Origin: Pseudolysinimonas_A sp039912695
GTDB lineage: Bacteria; Actinomycetota; Actinomycetes; Actinomycetales; Microbacteriaceae
Assembly (NCBI RefSeq): GCF_039912695.1
Contig: NZ_JBDSPJ010000013.1
Location: 124,001 to 188,000 of the forward strand
Direction of reading: 5' to 3'
DNA length: 64,000 bases
Positions 1 to 8,113 of the stretch are shown piece by piece (position 1 is the stretch's first letter; each line of letters opens with the position of its first letter). Position numbers and translations under genes: made by a program. The notes beneath the pieces are model-generated. The model made no database searches. It saw nothing but the letters and a program-made list of their open reading frames with translations, and was not told the origin of the DNA.

Positions 1-100
1 CTCTAGACAGCCACGGTCTCGCTAGCAAGGCATCGCTAGCTCGAATCCGCCCCTCTGGCAAGCCCTCGACGGCCCGTCGCGTCCGGCGTGAAATAAGTGC
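1..100. other. Window-start intergenic stretch
   Basis: I see no gene here. Two copies of the self-complementary hexamer GCTAGC flank an 8-base spacer near 22-41, which could fold as a small hairpin, but the stretch does not make a cloverleaf. The upstream gene lies outside the window. Confidence 0.4.
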
Positions 101-385
101 ATGGCTGACAACGAGAACATGACCCCGGATGCCGAAGACCAGAAGCGCATCAATGACCAGCGCCGAGCGGATGACGCCAACGAGCCGAGCGGACGACACC
201 TGCCGGTGATGCCGGCCGACACGATGAGCCCGCGCGGCATCGACGTTGACGACGTGGTCGACGACGAGGGCAACGACGACTGGATGGCGGATCGCAAGGG
301 CGTCGTTCCCGATGCCGACATCGTCATCCCGGAAGCCGACGAAGAAGCCGAAGAGCCGGTCAGAGATCGAGACCTTCCGAAATAA
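101..385 (+). CDS. Small acidic protein of unknown function
   Basis: A 94-residue protein that is strongly acidic (long runs of Asp and Glu) with no membrane segment, signal peptide or Cys, so probably a soluble and partly disordered cytoplasmic protein. I do not recognise the family. The ATG at 101 has no clear ribosome binding site. Codon use matches the neighbours. Its 3' end overlaps the 3' end of the convergent mazF-like gene by 26 bp, which leaves no room for a terminator. Confidence 0.6.
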   Translation: MADNENMTPDAEDQKRINDQRRADDANEPSGRHLPVMPADTMSPRGIDVDDVVDDEGNDDWMADRKGVVPDADIVIPEADEEAEEPVRDRDLPK

Positions 386-695
386 AGAGGCGCAGCGCGA
401 ACAGCGTTGCGTCATCGACCGACCCGGTCTGACGCAGAACGCGTTGGCGTGAGGTGCTTCTCAGCTGCTCCGTCATCCCCCAGGTTTGCTCAGCAAGCCC
501 GGTCTGGCCTCGCAGCGCGACGTGATTGGGCCATCCGCGATCGCGGGTGGTCGCGGGGATGAGATGCACGAGCGAGTCGACGGATGTCAGGAACCTGACT
601 GACGAGACGACTACGGCTGGTCGAATTCCAGCCCGTTCAGGTCCGCGACCCTCTCCGAAATCTGCCCAGACCACCGCTCCCGGAAAGTACTCCAC
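360..695 (-). CDS. mazF: MazF/PemK-type mRNA interferase toxin
   Basis: A 111-residue toxin of the MazF/PemK family, which cleave single-stranded mRNA and are held inactive by a cognate antitoxin. Visible family signs are the N-terminal G-x-V-x-W-A-D-F segment, the RPAVVVS strand, the HLIPATTRDRG segment and the MTEQLRS-x-SRQRV strand near residues 73-85. Length is normal. The GTG start directly follows the TAG stop of the antitoxin-like frame upstream, so the two would be translated together. Which RNA sequence it cuts cannot be read from the gene. Confidence 0.85.
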   Translation of the reverse strand: MEYFPGAVVWADFGEGRGPERAGIRPAVVVSSVRFLTSVDSLVHLIPATTRDRGWPNHVALRGQTGLAEQTWGMTEQLRSTSRQRVLRQTGSVDDATLFALRLFISEGLDL

Positions 696-860
696 CTACT
701 GAGGGTCGTACTCAGCGAGGTCGGCATCGGAGGCCTCATCGAAGGCCCGTGTCTCCTCGTGGTATTCGGCCCACTGTGCAGGAGTCGTGTTGCGCATCGC
801 AACCCGAACGGCTTCCCACCGCTCCTCACGCTCGCGCGCGGCAATCAACTTCTCGATCAC
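696..860 (-). CDS. Short antitoxin-like protein partnered with MazF
   Basis: The open frame starts as far up as 926, but everything beyond about 891 lies inside the coding sequence of the DUF2207 gene. The most plausible start is the GTG at 858-860, giving about 54 residues. What remains is an acidic helical tail (WAEYHEETRAFDEASDADL) like the toxin-binding tail of ribbon-helix-helix antitoxins. The N-terminal DNA-binding strand expected in such proteins is not evident. Its stop touches the toxin start. It may be a truncated antitoxin left by a deletion that joined it to the DUF2207 3' end. Start and function are uncertain. Confidence 0.5.
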   Translation of the reverse strand: MIEKLIAAREREERWEAVRVAMRNTTPAQWAEYHEETRAFDEASDADLAEYDPQ

Positions 861-888
861 TTGCCCAACGGTGAGGCGGGTATACCAG

Positions 889-2829
889 CTAGCGCCCTCG
901 GCCTCCACCGCCGCCGCCGCCACCACCCGAGAACCCGCCCCCGTGCGAGCCGCCCGAGAACGACGACCCTGACGAGCCGCTCCAGCCGCTGCTCGAGCCG
1001 CCCGTCCCCCAGCCGCCCTTCCAGAAGTTGTCGCTCGAGGCGAGGCTCTGCGCGACGATCGGCTTCGGCACTTGGGGGGTGCGCAGCCGCAGGTTTTGGA
1101 TGGTCGAGTTCAGCTGCCATCCGGAGAACTGCGACGAACCCGACCACCATTCGACCGGAACATTCGCCGCGGCCGCGCGCACGCTGAGCTCGTTCGACCA
1201 CTTGTCTTCGACGCCAAAGATCACCGCATACGGCAGCAGTCGTTCGTAGAACTTCACCATCTGCGTGGTGTCGTCGACGTTGATCCGTTCGGCACCCTCC
1301 GGGCTCTGCAGCATCCTGATGCGGTCCTCCTCAGCGAGGTGCAGATACTCCTTCAGGCCGAGCAGCTGATCGTTGAGTTCGTGGCCTCTCGGGGTAAGCA
1401 GGGCGATCGTCGCACGATGAGCCCAGACCGAGCCCAACGAGAAGACGGCGAACCCGAGACCAATCCACGAGAACCCCAGGTCGTCATTCACCAACCGCCG
1501 CAGGGTGTCGATGCCGGCCGCGAGAGTCGCCAGCAAGGTGATCACGAACAGCACCACCCAGAGCGCCGTCGGCCGGCTACCACCCTGGATGCCGGCGCCC
1601 GTGAGCTGAGCCTTGACTGACTTGTAGACGGGCTCGATCTTCGAGCCGAGCGTGGTGTTGGTGCCGCCAAGGGTGATCCGGATGCCGGGCGCCGGTTGCG
1701 CCCCGAACATCGCGGTCACCAATTGGGTCTCAATCGCGTCGAGCCCGGTCGCGTCGAGCAGCTCGACGGCGAACGGCACGCCCTTCTCTTTGTTGTCGAG
1801 CAGTCGCACCTTTCGGCGCACGGCGAGGCTGATGATCTGCGCCGCGAACGCCCGAGTCGGTTCACCAACGAGGTAGGCCGCGACCATTACGTTGAGGTCT
1901 TTCGGCGGGGTGTACTGGGCGATGATCGTGCCGCTCGGGCCGAACTTGCCCGGACCGCCGGCGCCGCGAGTTGCCGACGCGATCAGCCGAGAGACGATGG
2001 CGGTGCCGCCGAGCACGAACGGTGCGAACATCTCCCACCAGGGCGAGGCCGGATATTCCGGTGGATCCACATATTGAGTGCCGCCACCGTTCGACGTCGG
2101 CGGCGCGACGACGACCTCGCCCGGCGTGAAGGTGCCCGCGGTGAAACCGATCGAGAAGGTGAGCGAGTCGTTCGCGCTCAGGTTGGTGGAGCCTGCCGTG
2201 AAGGTGACCGAGCCGTCGTCGTTGGGGTGCTGAACGAGCGGGTCGGTGCACTCCCCGGTGAGCACGTAGCAGGCCGAGTCGCCGCTCAGGGTCGGCACGA
2301 TGGACGGGTCGATGCGCAGCGACATGCTCGCCTCGCCGAACGGCTGCGCCCACCCGGTGCCGTTGACATCCCAATACAGTTCGTCGGCGCCGGTGTCGGC
2401 AAATGACTCCACCACGTCGACCTGGTCATAGGTGATGACGTACGTCTGCCGGCCGTGAACGTAGGTGTCGTCACCGAGCCCGACGCTGAAGAAATCTTCG
2501 TAGTACTCGGTCGTGTGCGGCACCCGCTGGCCGTACTCGTCGACGACCGAATCGAGGACGGTGTGCAGTTGCACGCCGTGGCGATACTCCGGGATGTCGC
2601 GGAAGAAACCCTTGTTCTGGTCGAAATCGGGGTAGACCGCCACGATCGTCTCGACCACGTGAAGATGGGCGCGACCCTCGGCATCCTGAGTGAGGGTGTA
2701 GTCGGAGTGGAACGACTGGATGTCGTAGTCGTCGAGTCCGGATGGCGCGGCCAGCGCGGGGCTCGACACCCCGGCGAACAGCAGCAGGACCGCACCGGCC
2801 ACGAGCCCGAGCTTCGAGAATCTGCGCAT
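889..2829 (-). CDS. DUF2207 family exported membrane protein
   Basis: 646 residues. A signal peptide covers about residues 1-27 (LVAGAVLLLFAGVSSPALA). A large extracytoplasmic beta-rich domain typical of DUF2207 follows (about 35-235). Next come a membrane segment near 265-285, a cytoplasmic domain, two adjacent membrane segments near 420-470 and a tail ending in a Gly/Ser-rich low-complexity stretch. DUF2207 proteins are widespread in actinobacteria and Firmicutes, but their biochemical role is unknown. The ATG lies six bases after a TAGGGT box at 2836-2841, so the mRNA is probably leaderless. The promoter is divergent from the 103-residue gene. Confidence 0.88.
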   Translation of the reverse strand: MRRFSKLGLVAGAVLLLFAGVSSPALAAPSGLDDYDIQSFHSDYTLTQDAEGRAHLHVVETIVAVYPDFDQNKGFFRDIPEYRHGVQLHTVLDSVVDEYGQRVPHTTEYYEDFFSVGLGDDTYVHGRQTYVITYDQVDVVESFADTGADELYWDVNGTGWAQPFGEASMSLRIDPSIVPTLSGDSACYVLTGECTDPLVQHPNDDGSVTFTAGSTNLSANDSLTFSIGFTAGTFTPGEVVVAPPTSNGGGTQYVDPPEYPASPWWEMFAPFVLGGTAIVSRLIASATRGAGGPGKFGPSGTIIAQYTPPKDLNVMVAAYLVGEPTRAFAAQIISLAVRRKVRLLDNKEKGVPFAVELLDATGLDAIETQLVTAMFGAQPAPGIRITLGGTNTTLGSKIEPVYKSVKAQLTGAGIQGGSRPTALWVVLFVITLLATLAAGIDTLRRLVNDDLGFSWIGLGFAVFSLGSVWAHRATIALLTPRGHELNDQLLGLKEYLHLAEEDRIRMLQSPEGAERINVDDTTQMVKFYERLLPYAVIFGVEDKWSNELSVRAAAANVPVEWWSGSSQFSGWQLNSTIQNLRLRTPQVPKPIVAQSLASSDNFWKGGWGTGGSSSGWSGSSGSSFSGGSHGGGFSGGGGGGGGGRGR

Positions 2830-2835
2830 TCGTCC

Positions 2836-2870
2836 ACCCTACGGGCAGGATTCGGGCTGAAGCGTAGGCT
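2836..2870. promoter_or_regulatory. Divergent leaderless promoters
   Basis: On the minus strand TAGGGT (2836-2841) is six bases before the ATG at 2829. On the plus strand TAGGCT (2865-2870) is six bases before the GTG at 2877. This spacing is what a -10 box has when transcription starts at the start codon. No clear -35 boxes are seen. Confidence 0.55.
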
Positions 2871-2876
2871 AGAAAC

Positions 2877-3188
2877 GTGACCGAGAACGAGGGGCGGCCG
2901 CGGCACGCGAGCCTGGAGGTGCTGCGCGCCGAGGCGCAGGAAGAGCTCGGCACGGTTGTCTGGGAACGCCTTCGGAGCGGCGAAGACCCCTGGGCATTCA
3001 TGGAGGAGATTCCGAGTGTCGACGAACTCGTGGTGCTGATTCTGCGCGCCGAATGGATCACCGCCAACAACGGTGTGCGCCCGACACCCGAGGTCGACTA
3101 CCGCGTCCTGCGCCAGATCGGGCTCGCCTACCCGGGGCTCACACTCACGGTGTGGTCGATGCTCGACCGACGGATGGCGTCAACGTGA
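2877..3188 (+). CDS. Conserved hypothetical protein, 103 aa
   Basis: A soluble 103-residue protein without membrane segments or recognised motifs. It is rich in acidic residues and Leu and probably mostly helical. I do not recognise a functional family. The GTG start sits six bases after TAGGCT, so it is likely translated from a leaderless mRNA. The next gene begins 22 bp after its stop on the same strand, so it is probably co-transcribed with the class IV aminotransferase. That association hints at, but does not prove, a link with folate or amino-acid metabolism. Confidence 0.7.
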   Translation: MTENEGRPRHASLEVLRAEAQEELGTVVWERLRSGEDPWAFMEEIPSVDELVVLILRAEWITANNGVRPTPEVDYRVLRQIGLAYPGLTLTVWSMLDRRMAST

Positions 3189-3210
3189 TCGGCGACGAGA
3201 TCGGCGACGC

Positions 3211-4092
3211 ATGACCGCCAACTCGGCGCTCGCCCTCGTGTCGTTCGACGACGCGGGTGCGGCGACGGGCCATCGGATGATCGATCCCGACGAGGCCGTG
3301 CTGCGGGTCACCGAACTCGCCGCGACCCGCGGTGACGGCATCTTCGAGACGGTCGGACTCTCCAACGGACGGCCGTTGAAACTGGCCCGGCACCTGGTGC
3401 GAATGGCGAACTCGACTCGGATGCTCGACCTTCCCGAGCAAGATCCCGCGATCTGGAGCGCGGCGCTGCACGCTGTCGCCGACGCCCTCGGGCCGGCCGA
3501 CGAGGGCTGGGTGAAGATGGTGCTGAGCCGGGGCATCGAGGGCGGCACGACTCCCACCGGCTGGGCGTACGGGATGGTCGCCCCCTCGTTCGCACCCGAG
3601 CGAGCGGATGGCATCCGGGTGGTGTTGCTCGATCGCGGCTACCGCCACGACGTGGCCGCGACATCCCCCTGGTTGCTTCAGGGGGCGAAGACGATCAGTT
3701 ACGCGGTCAACCGCTCGGCGTACCGGGAGGCGACCCGTCGCGACGCCGACGACGTCGTTTTCACCTCGAGCGACGGCTACCTGCTCGAGGGACCCACCTC
3801 GAACCTGGTGCTGCGGGATGGCATGCGCCTGCGTACCCCGCGAACCGACCTCGGCATCCTCGCCGGTACCACGCAAGCCGAACTCTTCGCCTGGGCCGGG
3901 GAACGCGGCTACCAGACCTCGTACGACCTGCTGACTCCCGCCGACCTTGCAGCCTCCGACGCCGCCTGGCTGGTGTCGAGTGTGCGCCTGGCCGCCCCCA
4001 TCCGCTCGGTGGACGGCACCGCGAAACCCGTGGATGCCGCCCTCACGACAGCGTTCAACGATCACCTGCGCGGGTTGACTGCCGAGGGTTAA
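3211..4092 (+). CDS. pabC: Class IV aminotransferase / aminodeoxychorismate lyase
   Basis: A 293-residue fold-type IV PLP enzyme. The lysine of GAKTISY (Lys160) is the expected Schiff-base residue. TRGDGIFET near residue 39 and the EGPTSNLVL phosphate/cofactor loop after residue 190 are typical of aminodeoxychorismate lyase and branched-chain aminotransferases. Aminodeoxychorismate lyase releases pyruvate to form 4-aminobenzoate for folate. Size and the short N terminus fit this group best, but D-amino-acid or branched-chain aminotransferase activity cannot be excluded from sequence. ATG 3211 was chosen because upstream in-frame sequence overlaps the preceding gene. Confidence 0.8.
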   Translation: MTANSALALVSFDDAGAATGHRMIDPDEAVLRVTELAATRGDGIFETVGLSNGRPLKLARHLVRMANSTRMLDLPEQDPAIWSAALHAVADALGPADEGWVKMVLSRGIEGGTTPTGWAYGMVAPSFAPERADGIRVVLLDRGYRHDVAATSPWLLQGAKTISYAVNRSAYREATRRDADDVVFTSSDGYLLEGPTSNLVLRDGMRLRTPRTDLGILAGTTQAELFAWAGERGYQTSYDLLTPADLAASDAAWLVSSVRLAAPIRSVDGTAKPVDAALTTAFNDHLRGLTAEG

Positions 4093-4105
4093 GAGTCCCG
4101 GGGAA

Positions 4106-4131
4106 AATCGCGGAGAAGAATCGCGGAGAAA
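4106..4131. repeat. 13-bp tandem repeat, two copies
   Basis: Two adjacent near-identical copies of AATCGCGGAGAA plus one base, at 4106-4118 and 4119-4131, shortly after the aminotransferase stop codon. Probably a slippage duplication. Confidence 0.5.
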
Positions 4132-4135
4132 TATT

Positions 4136-4213
4136 GACGGCGGTGAGCTCGTCTGCGAATTCGCACTTACCCCCGTAATTGCGATTCGTATCTTTGACGA
4201 GGTCACCGCCGTC
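4136..4213. repeat. 78-bp imperfect palindrome
   Basis: The arms 4136-4153 and 4196-4213 are 18 bp long with one mismatch. Inside lies a perfect 12-bp palindrome TGCGAATTCGCA (4154-4165). It could act as a bidirectional terminator between the convergent genes, or be a small mobile palindromic element. There is no U-tract and no target-site duplication that I can see. Confidence 0.6.
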
Positions 4214-4251
4214 TGGCTAGTCCCCCAACTAGTGCACTCCTGAGACTACCG

Positions 4252-4326
4252 ACGGGGTACCCATGTCGCTGTCCCCAATGGGGGTGTCCGCGCCAATGGG
4301 GACACCGCTACGCCAAAACGGGGTAC
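4252..4326. repeat. Nested direct repeats resembling an IS end
   Basis: ACGGGGTAC occurs at 4252-4260 and 4318-4326. Between them CCAATGGGG occurs at 4275-4283 and 4293-4301. Read on the minus strand the block starts TGTACCCCGTTTTGGCG. Multiple short terminal repeats starting TG are known for IS21-type elements, but no transposase fragment is present, so the relic assignment is an inference. Confidence 0.35.
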
Positions 4327-4350
4327 AGAAGGGAAAGTCTGCGGACAAAC

Positions 4351-4429
4351 GAAAGGCCCTCGAAAACCGCGTTCACCAGCCTCAGTGTTGCCACTAAGCC
4401 GGGTGTTCGTCGAGCCTCAAGGGCCTTTC
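4351..4429. terminator. Long-loop inverted repeat, possible terminator
   Basis: GAAAGGCCCT (4351-4360) and AGGGCCTTTC (4420-4429) are perfect 10-bp complements separated by 59 bases, and the plus-strand exit is T-rich (TCTGTTGCCTTCTGGTTTTA). The large loop is unusual for a simple terminator and would also fit the ends of a tiny non-coding element. Confidence 0.4.
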
Positions 4430-4535
4430 TGTTGCCTTCTGGTTTTACCCTTCCGGCAAACTCCAACTTACTCAGCGGTGAACATCGCGCAACCCGTGAA
4501 CTCTCGCTAGATAGTTGAGGGTTGGCTGGTGCGGC

Positions 4536-6686
4536 CTAGTCGGAGACGTTGTCGCGCAGCAGCGAAATGAGCGCTTCAAGCTGAACCGAACCCTCTGCGG
4601 CGGCGAGCTCCTCCTCGCCGTCGAGGGCGCGCGCGGCGAGGCCGGCCTTCGAGTCGATCAGTTCCGAGATGCGTCCATCGAGCGTTCCGGCGGCGATGAT
4701 GCGCCATGCGGTGACCGGCAGTTCCTGACCGATGCGATGCACCCGGTCGATTGCCTGGGTCTGCTCGGCATTGGTCCAGGACAACTCCGACAGCACCACG
4801 TTGGATGCCACTTGAAGGTTGATGCCGACGCCGGCCGCGGTCAGCGAACAGACCGCGACCGCGACAGTCGGGTCGTTCGTGAACGCGTCAAGCGCGAGAG
4901 TGCGGGCCTTCGTGGTCTGCTCACCACGGATCGACACCGTCTTCAGCCCGGCCTTCTTGAAGAACTCTTCGGCCGTGTCCATCACGTCGATGTGCTTGGC
5001 GAAGAAGACCACCTTGCCGACGTTGCGAGCGAGGTTGACGGTGTAGTCCGCTGCCGGCACAGCCTTCGCCTGCCCGATCTTGCGCACCATCGAGAAGACG
5101 TTGTCGCCGCCGGTCCCGACGCCGCGCGATTCCTCGAGTTCGGCGGCGGCCACCAGACGGATCACGTCGCTGGGGTCACTGTCGGGTCGCGTCGCGCGCA
5201 GCCGCCGGTACCGCTCGACGAGACGGGCAACGAGTGCCTGCTCGGCATCACGGATCGAGCGACCCGCCTCGCCGTCGAGTTCGACCGGGATGTCGGCGAT
5301 GCGCCGCGCGGGGATGTCGGCGGCGACATCCACCTTCTTGCGGCGCACCATGCCCATGTCGACGACGGCGGCGCGGGCGGCGGAGAAGAAGCCCGAGTCG
5401 CCGGGATCTAGTTCGGTCTGCTCGAGGCGTCGCATCAGTTCGGGCAACGGCTTCTTGTCGTCGATCCAGCCGAGGTACTGCCAGATCATCTTGAAGTCTT
5501 CGATCTGGTTGATCAGGGGGGTACCGGTCAGCGCGACGAACAGCGCGTTCGGCGTGGCCGCGCGGATGTTGCGCGACAGGGTCAGCACGTTCTTCGACCG
5601 CTGCGAGTCTTTGTTTTTGATGAAGTGCGCCTCGTCGACGACCATCCCCTTGAACCCCCGTCGCGAGAGCCAGGCCACGTGCCGGTCGAGCACCTCGTAG
5701 TTGACGATCACGACATCCGCAAACGCGTCGATGTCGTCGCCGTCACCGTGTACGACGGTCGCGACGCGCTGCGGCGTCCACTTCTCAACCTCGCGCGACC
5801 AGTTCACCTTCACGACGTTGGGCACGACGACCACGATCGGATACGCGTGGGCCGCCTCGGCGGCGAGCAGTGCCTGGGCGGTCTTGCCCAGACCCGGCTC
5901 ATCGGCCAGCAGATAGGTGCGATGGCCCGACCGCGCGCTCTCGATGAAGCGCGCCTGATGGCGCATCAACTCTTTGCCGCCGGCTGCGGCGAGCGAGCGA
6001 GCTTCGGGCAGCTCCATGCTGGCCGCTCCCCCGCCGCCGAGCTCGAACGAGCGGAACAGGGGCTCGATGAGTTCCCAGTTGTTCAAACGTCCGGCGGTGC
6101 CCGACTTCGCGATCGAGGCGCTGAAGTCGGGCGCGAGGAACGGGTTCGACATCTGGAACTGCTTCACCGACTGCGGAACGACCTGCTTCTCCTCAGCCCG
6201 CGCGGCCGGAGCCTCGGTGACGACGATCAGATCTTCAGGCGACAGTTCGGCGCCCGCCTCGAGCAGCATCGCCCGCTTGGCTTCCTGCTGTTGCGGGGTG
6301 AGCGGGGCGGTATCGGTGAGCAGCTGGATGAGAGAGGTGTCGCGCGCCGCGGTCTTCGCCATGATCGTGGCGATGCCGTCGAGACGGGTGAGTTCTTTCG
6401 TGCGTTCGGAATCCGAGAGGGCGGGGTCGGTCTTGATGCGGGCGCGTTCCTCGCGCACCAACATCGCGACGACCCGAAACCGGGTGCGGTTCGACGGGGC
6501 GACTTTGCCGCGCTCGGCCGAGTTCTCGATCGCGCGAACCGTGCGCGCGAGGATCGGGATGATGCCCGACTCGTCTTGATGCTGGCGGCGACGCTGCTGC
6601 GGGGAGGTCGAACGCTTGCGGGTCGACGACTTCTGGCCTGACGCGCTGTGGCCGGAACTGGCCTTGTTCTGCCCGGTAGGGCTCAT
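4536..6686 (-). CDS. SNF2-family DEAD/DEAH helicase
   Basis: A 716-residue SWI2/SNF2-type ATPase, a double-stranded DNA translocase family. A basic, Ser/Gln-rich N-terminal tail (about 1-45) precedes a helical region. The motor follows: Walker A DEPGLGKT (262-269), motif Ia VVVPNVV, motif II DEAH (351-354), motif III LTGTPL, and motif VI AIDRVHRIGQ in the C-terminal RecA-like lobe. ATG 6686 is preceded by AAGGAG on the minus strand, which settles the start. It stands alone, so no partner can be inferred. Roles in repair or transcription recycling are possible for the family. Confidence 0.88.
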   Translation of the reverse strand: MSPTGQNKASSGHSASGQKSSTRKRSTSPQQRRRQHQDESGIIPILARTVRAIENSAERGKVAPSNRTRFRVVAMLVREERARIKTDPALSDSERTKELTRLDGIATIMAKTAARDTSLIQLLTDTAPLTPQQQEAKRAMLLEAGAELSPEDLIVVTEAPAARAEEKQVVPQSVKQFQMSNPFLAPDFSASIAKSGTAGRLNNWELIEPLFRSFELGGGGAASMELPEARSLAAAGGKELMRHQARFIESARSGHRTYLLADEPGLGKTAQALLAAEAAHAYPIVVVVPNVVKVNWSREVEKWTPQRVATVVHGDGDDIDAFADVVIVNYEVLDRHVAWLSRRGFKGMVVDEAHFIKNKDSQRSKNVLTLSRNIRAATPNALFVALTGTPLINQIEDFKMIWQYLGWIDDKKPLPELMRRLEQTELDPGDSGFFSAARAAVVDMGMVRRKKVDVAADIPARRIADIPVELDGEAGRSIRDAEQALVARLVERYRRLRATRPDSDPSDVIRLVAAAELEESRGVGTGGDNVFSMVRKIGQAKAVPAADYTVNLARNVGKVVFFAKHIDVMDTAEEFFKKAGLKTVSIRGEQTTKARTLALDAFTNDPTVAVAVCSLTAAGVGINLQVASNVVLSELSWTNAEQTQAIDRVHRIGQELPVTAWRIIAAGTLDGRISELIDSKAGLAARALDGEEELAAAEGSVQLEALISLLRDNVSD

Positions 6687-6856
6687 CGGTCTCCTTGGCT
6701 CGCGTCGCAGACGTGAGCCGGTAAGTCGATCCACCAGCGGCGGCGGACCGGAAGTGATCCTGACGTGCTCCGCGAAACGTACCCAGACCCGGCTTGACCG
6801 GTGGGAGGGGAGCGAGCCAACTCTAGCGCACCGTGGGCCCGACGTCCCCCGAACCG

Positions 6857-6862
6857 TAGGAT
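6857..6862 (+). promoter_or_regulatory. -10 box of leaderless gene at 6869
   Basis: TAGGAT six bases upstream of the GTG start codon, matching the arrangement before several other genes of this window. Confidence 0.5.
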
Positions 6863-6868
6863 CGACAC

Positions 6869-8113
6869 GTGCTCTCCACCGTGCTCCGGGTTCTCGTTCG
6901 GTGCTGGCCTGCCCTTCTTGCCTGGTTCCTCGTGGGCTGGACCGTGCGCGCGCTCATCATCCGCGGCGGGTCGTATCTGCTCAACATCAGCTATGACCTC
7001 GGTGATCTGGTGCTGCCGCTCGCGATCCTCGCGCAGCTAGCTGCCTACGTCGGCATGTTCTTCGCGATCAAACGCGAACTACGCCATGTCAGCCAGGCGG
7101 ACGATGTCCAGGCGGGCGAAAGCGCGGTCTCCGCCGCTCGGCAGTGGCGCGAGTCGTTACTCGCCTCGATCTTGCCCTTCTTTCTGCTGTACCTCGCGTG
7201 GAACCTGAACGTCGCAGATCGCACGGATCTCTATGCGGCGTCCCTCACTCAAGGCAACTTCGGCAGCGACTCCAGGGTCGAGTCGGTCACCTGGTTCGTG
7301 CTGGGATTCGCCGTGCTCGCGTTCGTCGCACGTTGGTTGCTCGGTCGGTTCTCAGCCCGCCTCCCCCGCTGGAGCACTCTGCTCGCGACCTACCTTGAAG
7401 CAGTGTGGGTGTTCATCGCCCTGTCGTGGATTCAACACGGATTGGGGATTCTCGGCAGCTGGCTCTCGACCCGGCGCATGTTTGGCGGCATCGTTGATGC
7501 GTGGGCCGAACTGCGCGCGAACTTCGCGTGGCTCGGCGCCATCGGCGACGCGATCGGCTGGACGTGGGCGCAGATCGGAACGCTGGTCGGCCTCCCGCTC
7601 GCCTGGCTCGCGTTCGCATCCATCATCTATTTCGGAACCATGCCTCGCTCCCCGCGTCCCGACTCTTCGGTAGCGCGGGTCGCCAGCGAGCGATGGAACA
7701 GGATGCCGGTCTGGCTCCAGCGCGTCGGCTCGACCGCCAGCGCGGGAATTCTCGACCGTTGGCGACCGGTGACTCTCGCGGCGCGACTCATCTGGCGCTC
7801 CGGTCCGATCGCGATGGGGACCTACCTGCTGGCGTTCGCCGTCATCACCGCCGCCTCCGAGTGGCTCAGCATGCTCATCTTCCGCCTTCTCGGGCCTCAC
7901 GAGGTGGCGTGGTGGTACGGGGCGAGCGACGCAGTCAATCTCGGCGTCAGTGCCGTACTCGCCGTGCTGCAGGTGTGCGTCGTCGCGGCGGCGTTCGACC
8001 ACGCGTTGCGCAGTGACGCGGCTGAACAGGGTGCGCTCGAGGAGATTGTCGAAGAGGCGGGCGACGCCGTCAGTGCAGCCGCAGCTCCTGCGGGAACGCC
8101 GCCGTCGACGTGA
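6869..8113 (+). CDS. Polytopic membrane protein of unknown function
   Basis: A 414-residue integral membrane protein with about eight hydrophobic segments: near 8-32, 44-66, 92-108, 132-152, 168-186, 235-255, 310-340 and 355-380. The soluble C-terminal tail is acidic then Ala-rich. No transporter signature is visible and I do not recognise the family. The start is a GTG placed for a leaderless mRNA. Its last 44 bp overlap the 3' end of the convergent gene at 8070-8618. The adjoining minus-strand genes also encode membrane-anchored proteins, which may point to a shared envelope function. Confidence 0.75.
   Translation: MLSTVLRVLVRCWPALLAWFLVGWTVRALIIRGGSYLLNISYDLGDLVLPLAILAQLAAYVGMFFAIKRELRHVSQADDVQAGESAVSAARQWRESLLASILPFFLLYLAWNLNVADRTDLYAASLTQGNFGSDSRVESVTWFVLGFAVLAFVARWLLGRFSARLPRWSTLLATYLEAVWVFIALSWIQHGLGILGSWLSTRRMFGGIVDAWAELRANFAWLGAIGDAIGWTWAQIGTLVGLPLAWLAFASIIYFGTMPRSPRPDSSVARVASERWNRMPVWLQRVGSTASAGILDRWRPVTLAARLIWRSGPIAMGTYLLAFAVITAASEWLSMLIFRLLGPHEVAWWYGASDAVNLGVSAVLAVLQVCVVAAAFDHALRSDAAEQGALEEIVEEAGDAVSAAAAPAGTPPST

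Larger units (their letters stand above)
4093..4535. other. 443-bp intergenic region between convergent genes
   Basis: No gene is supported here. It carries the tandem repeat, the 78-bp palindrome, the IS-end-like repeats and the long-loop inverted repeat listed separately. The remaining 100 bases before the helicase stop show nothing recognisable. Such a density of repeats in one gap suggests past insertion and excision. Confidence 0.6.

Noticed and set aside
1..60. Possible tRNA or tmRNA end near the window start (AGCTCGAATCCGCCCC)
   Set aside because: There is no GG before the TCGA loop, no paired acceptor stem and no anticodon arm with a seven-base loop. The GCTAGC pair explains the resemblance.
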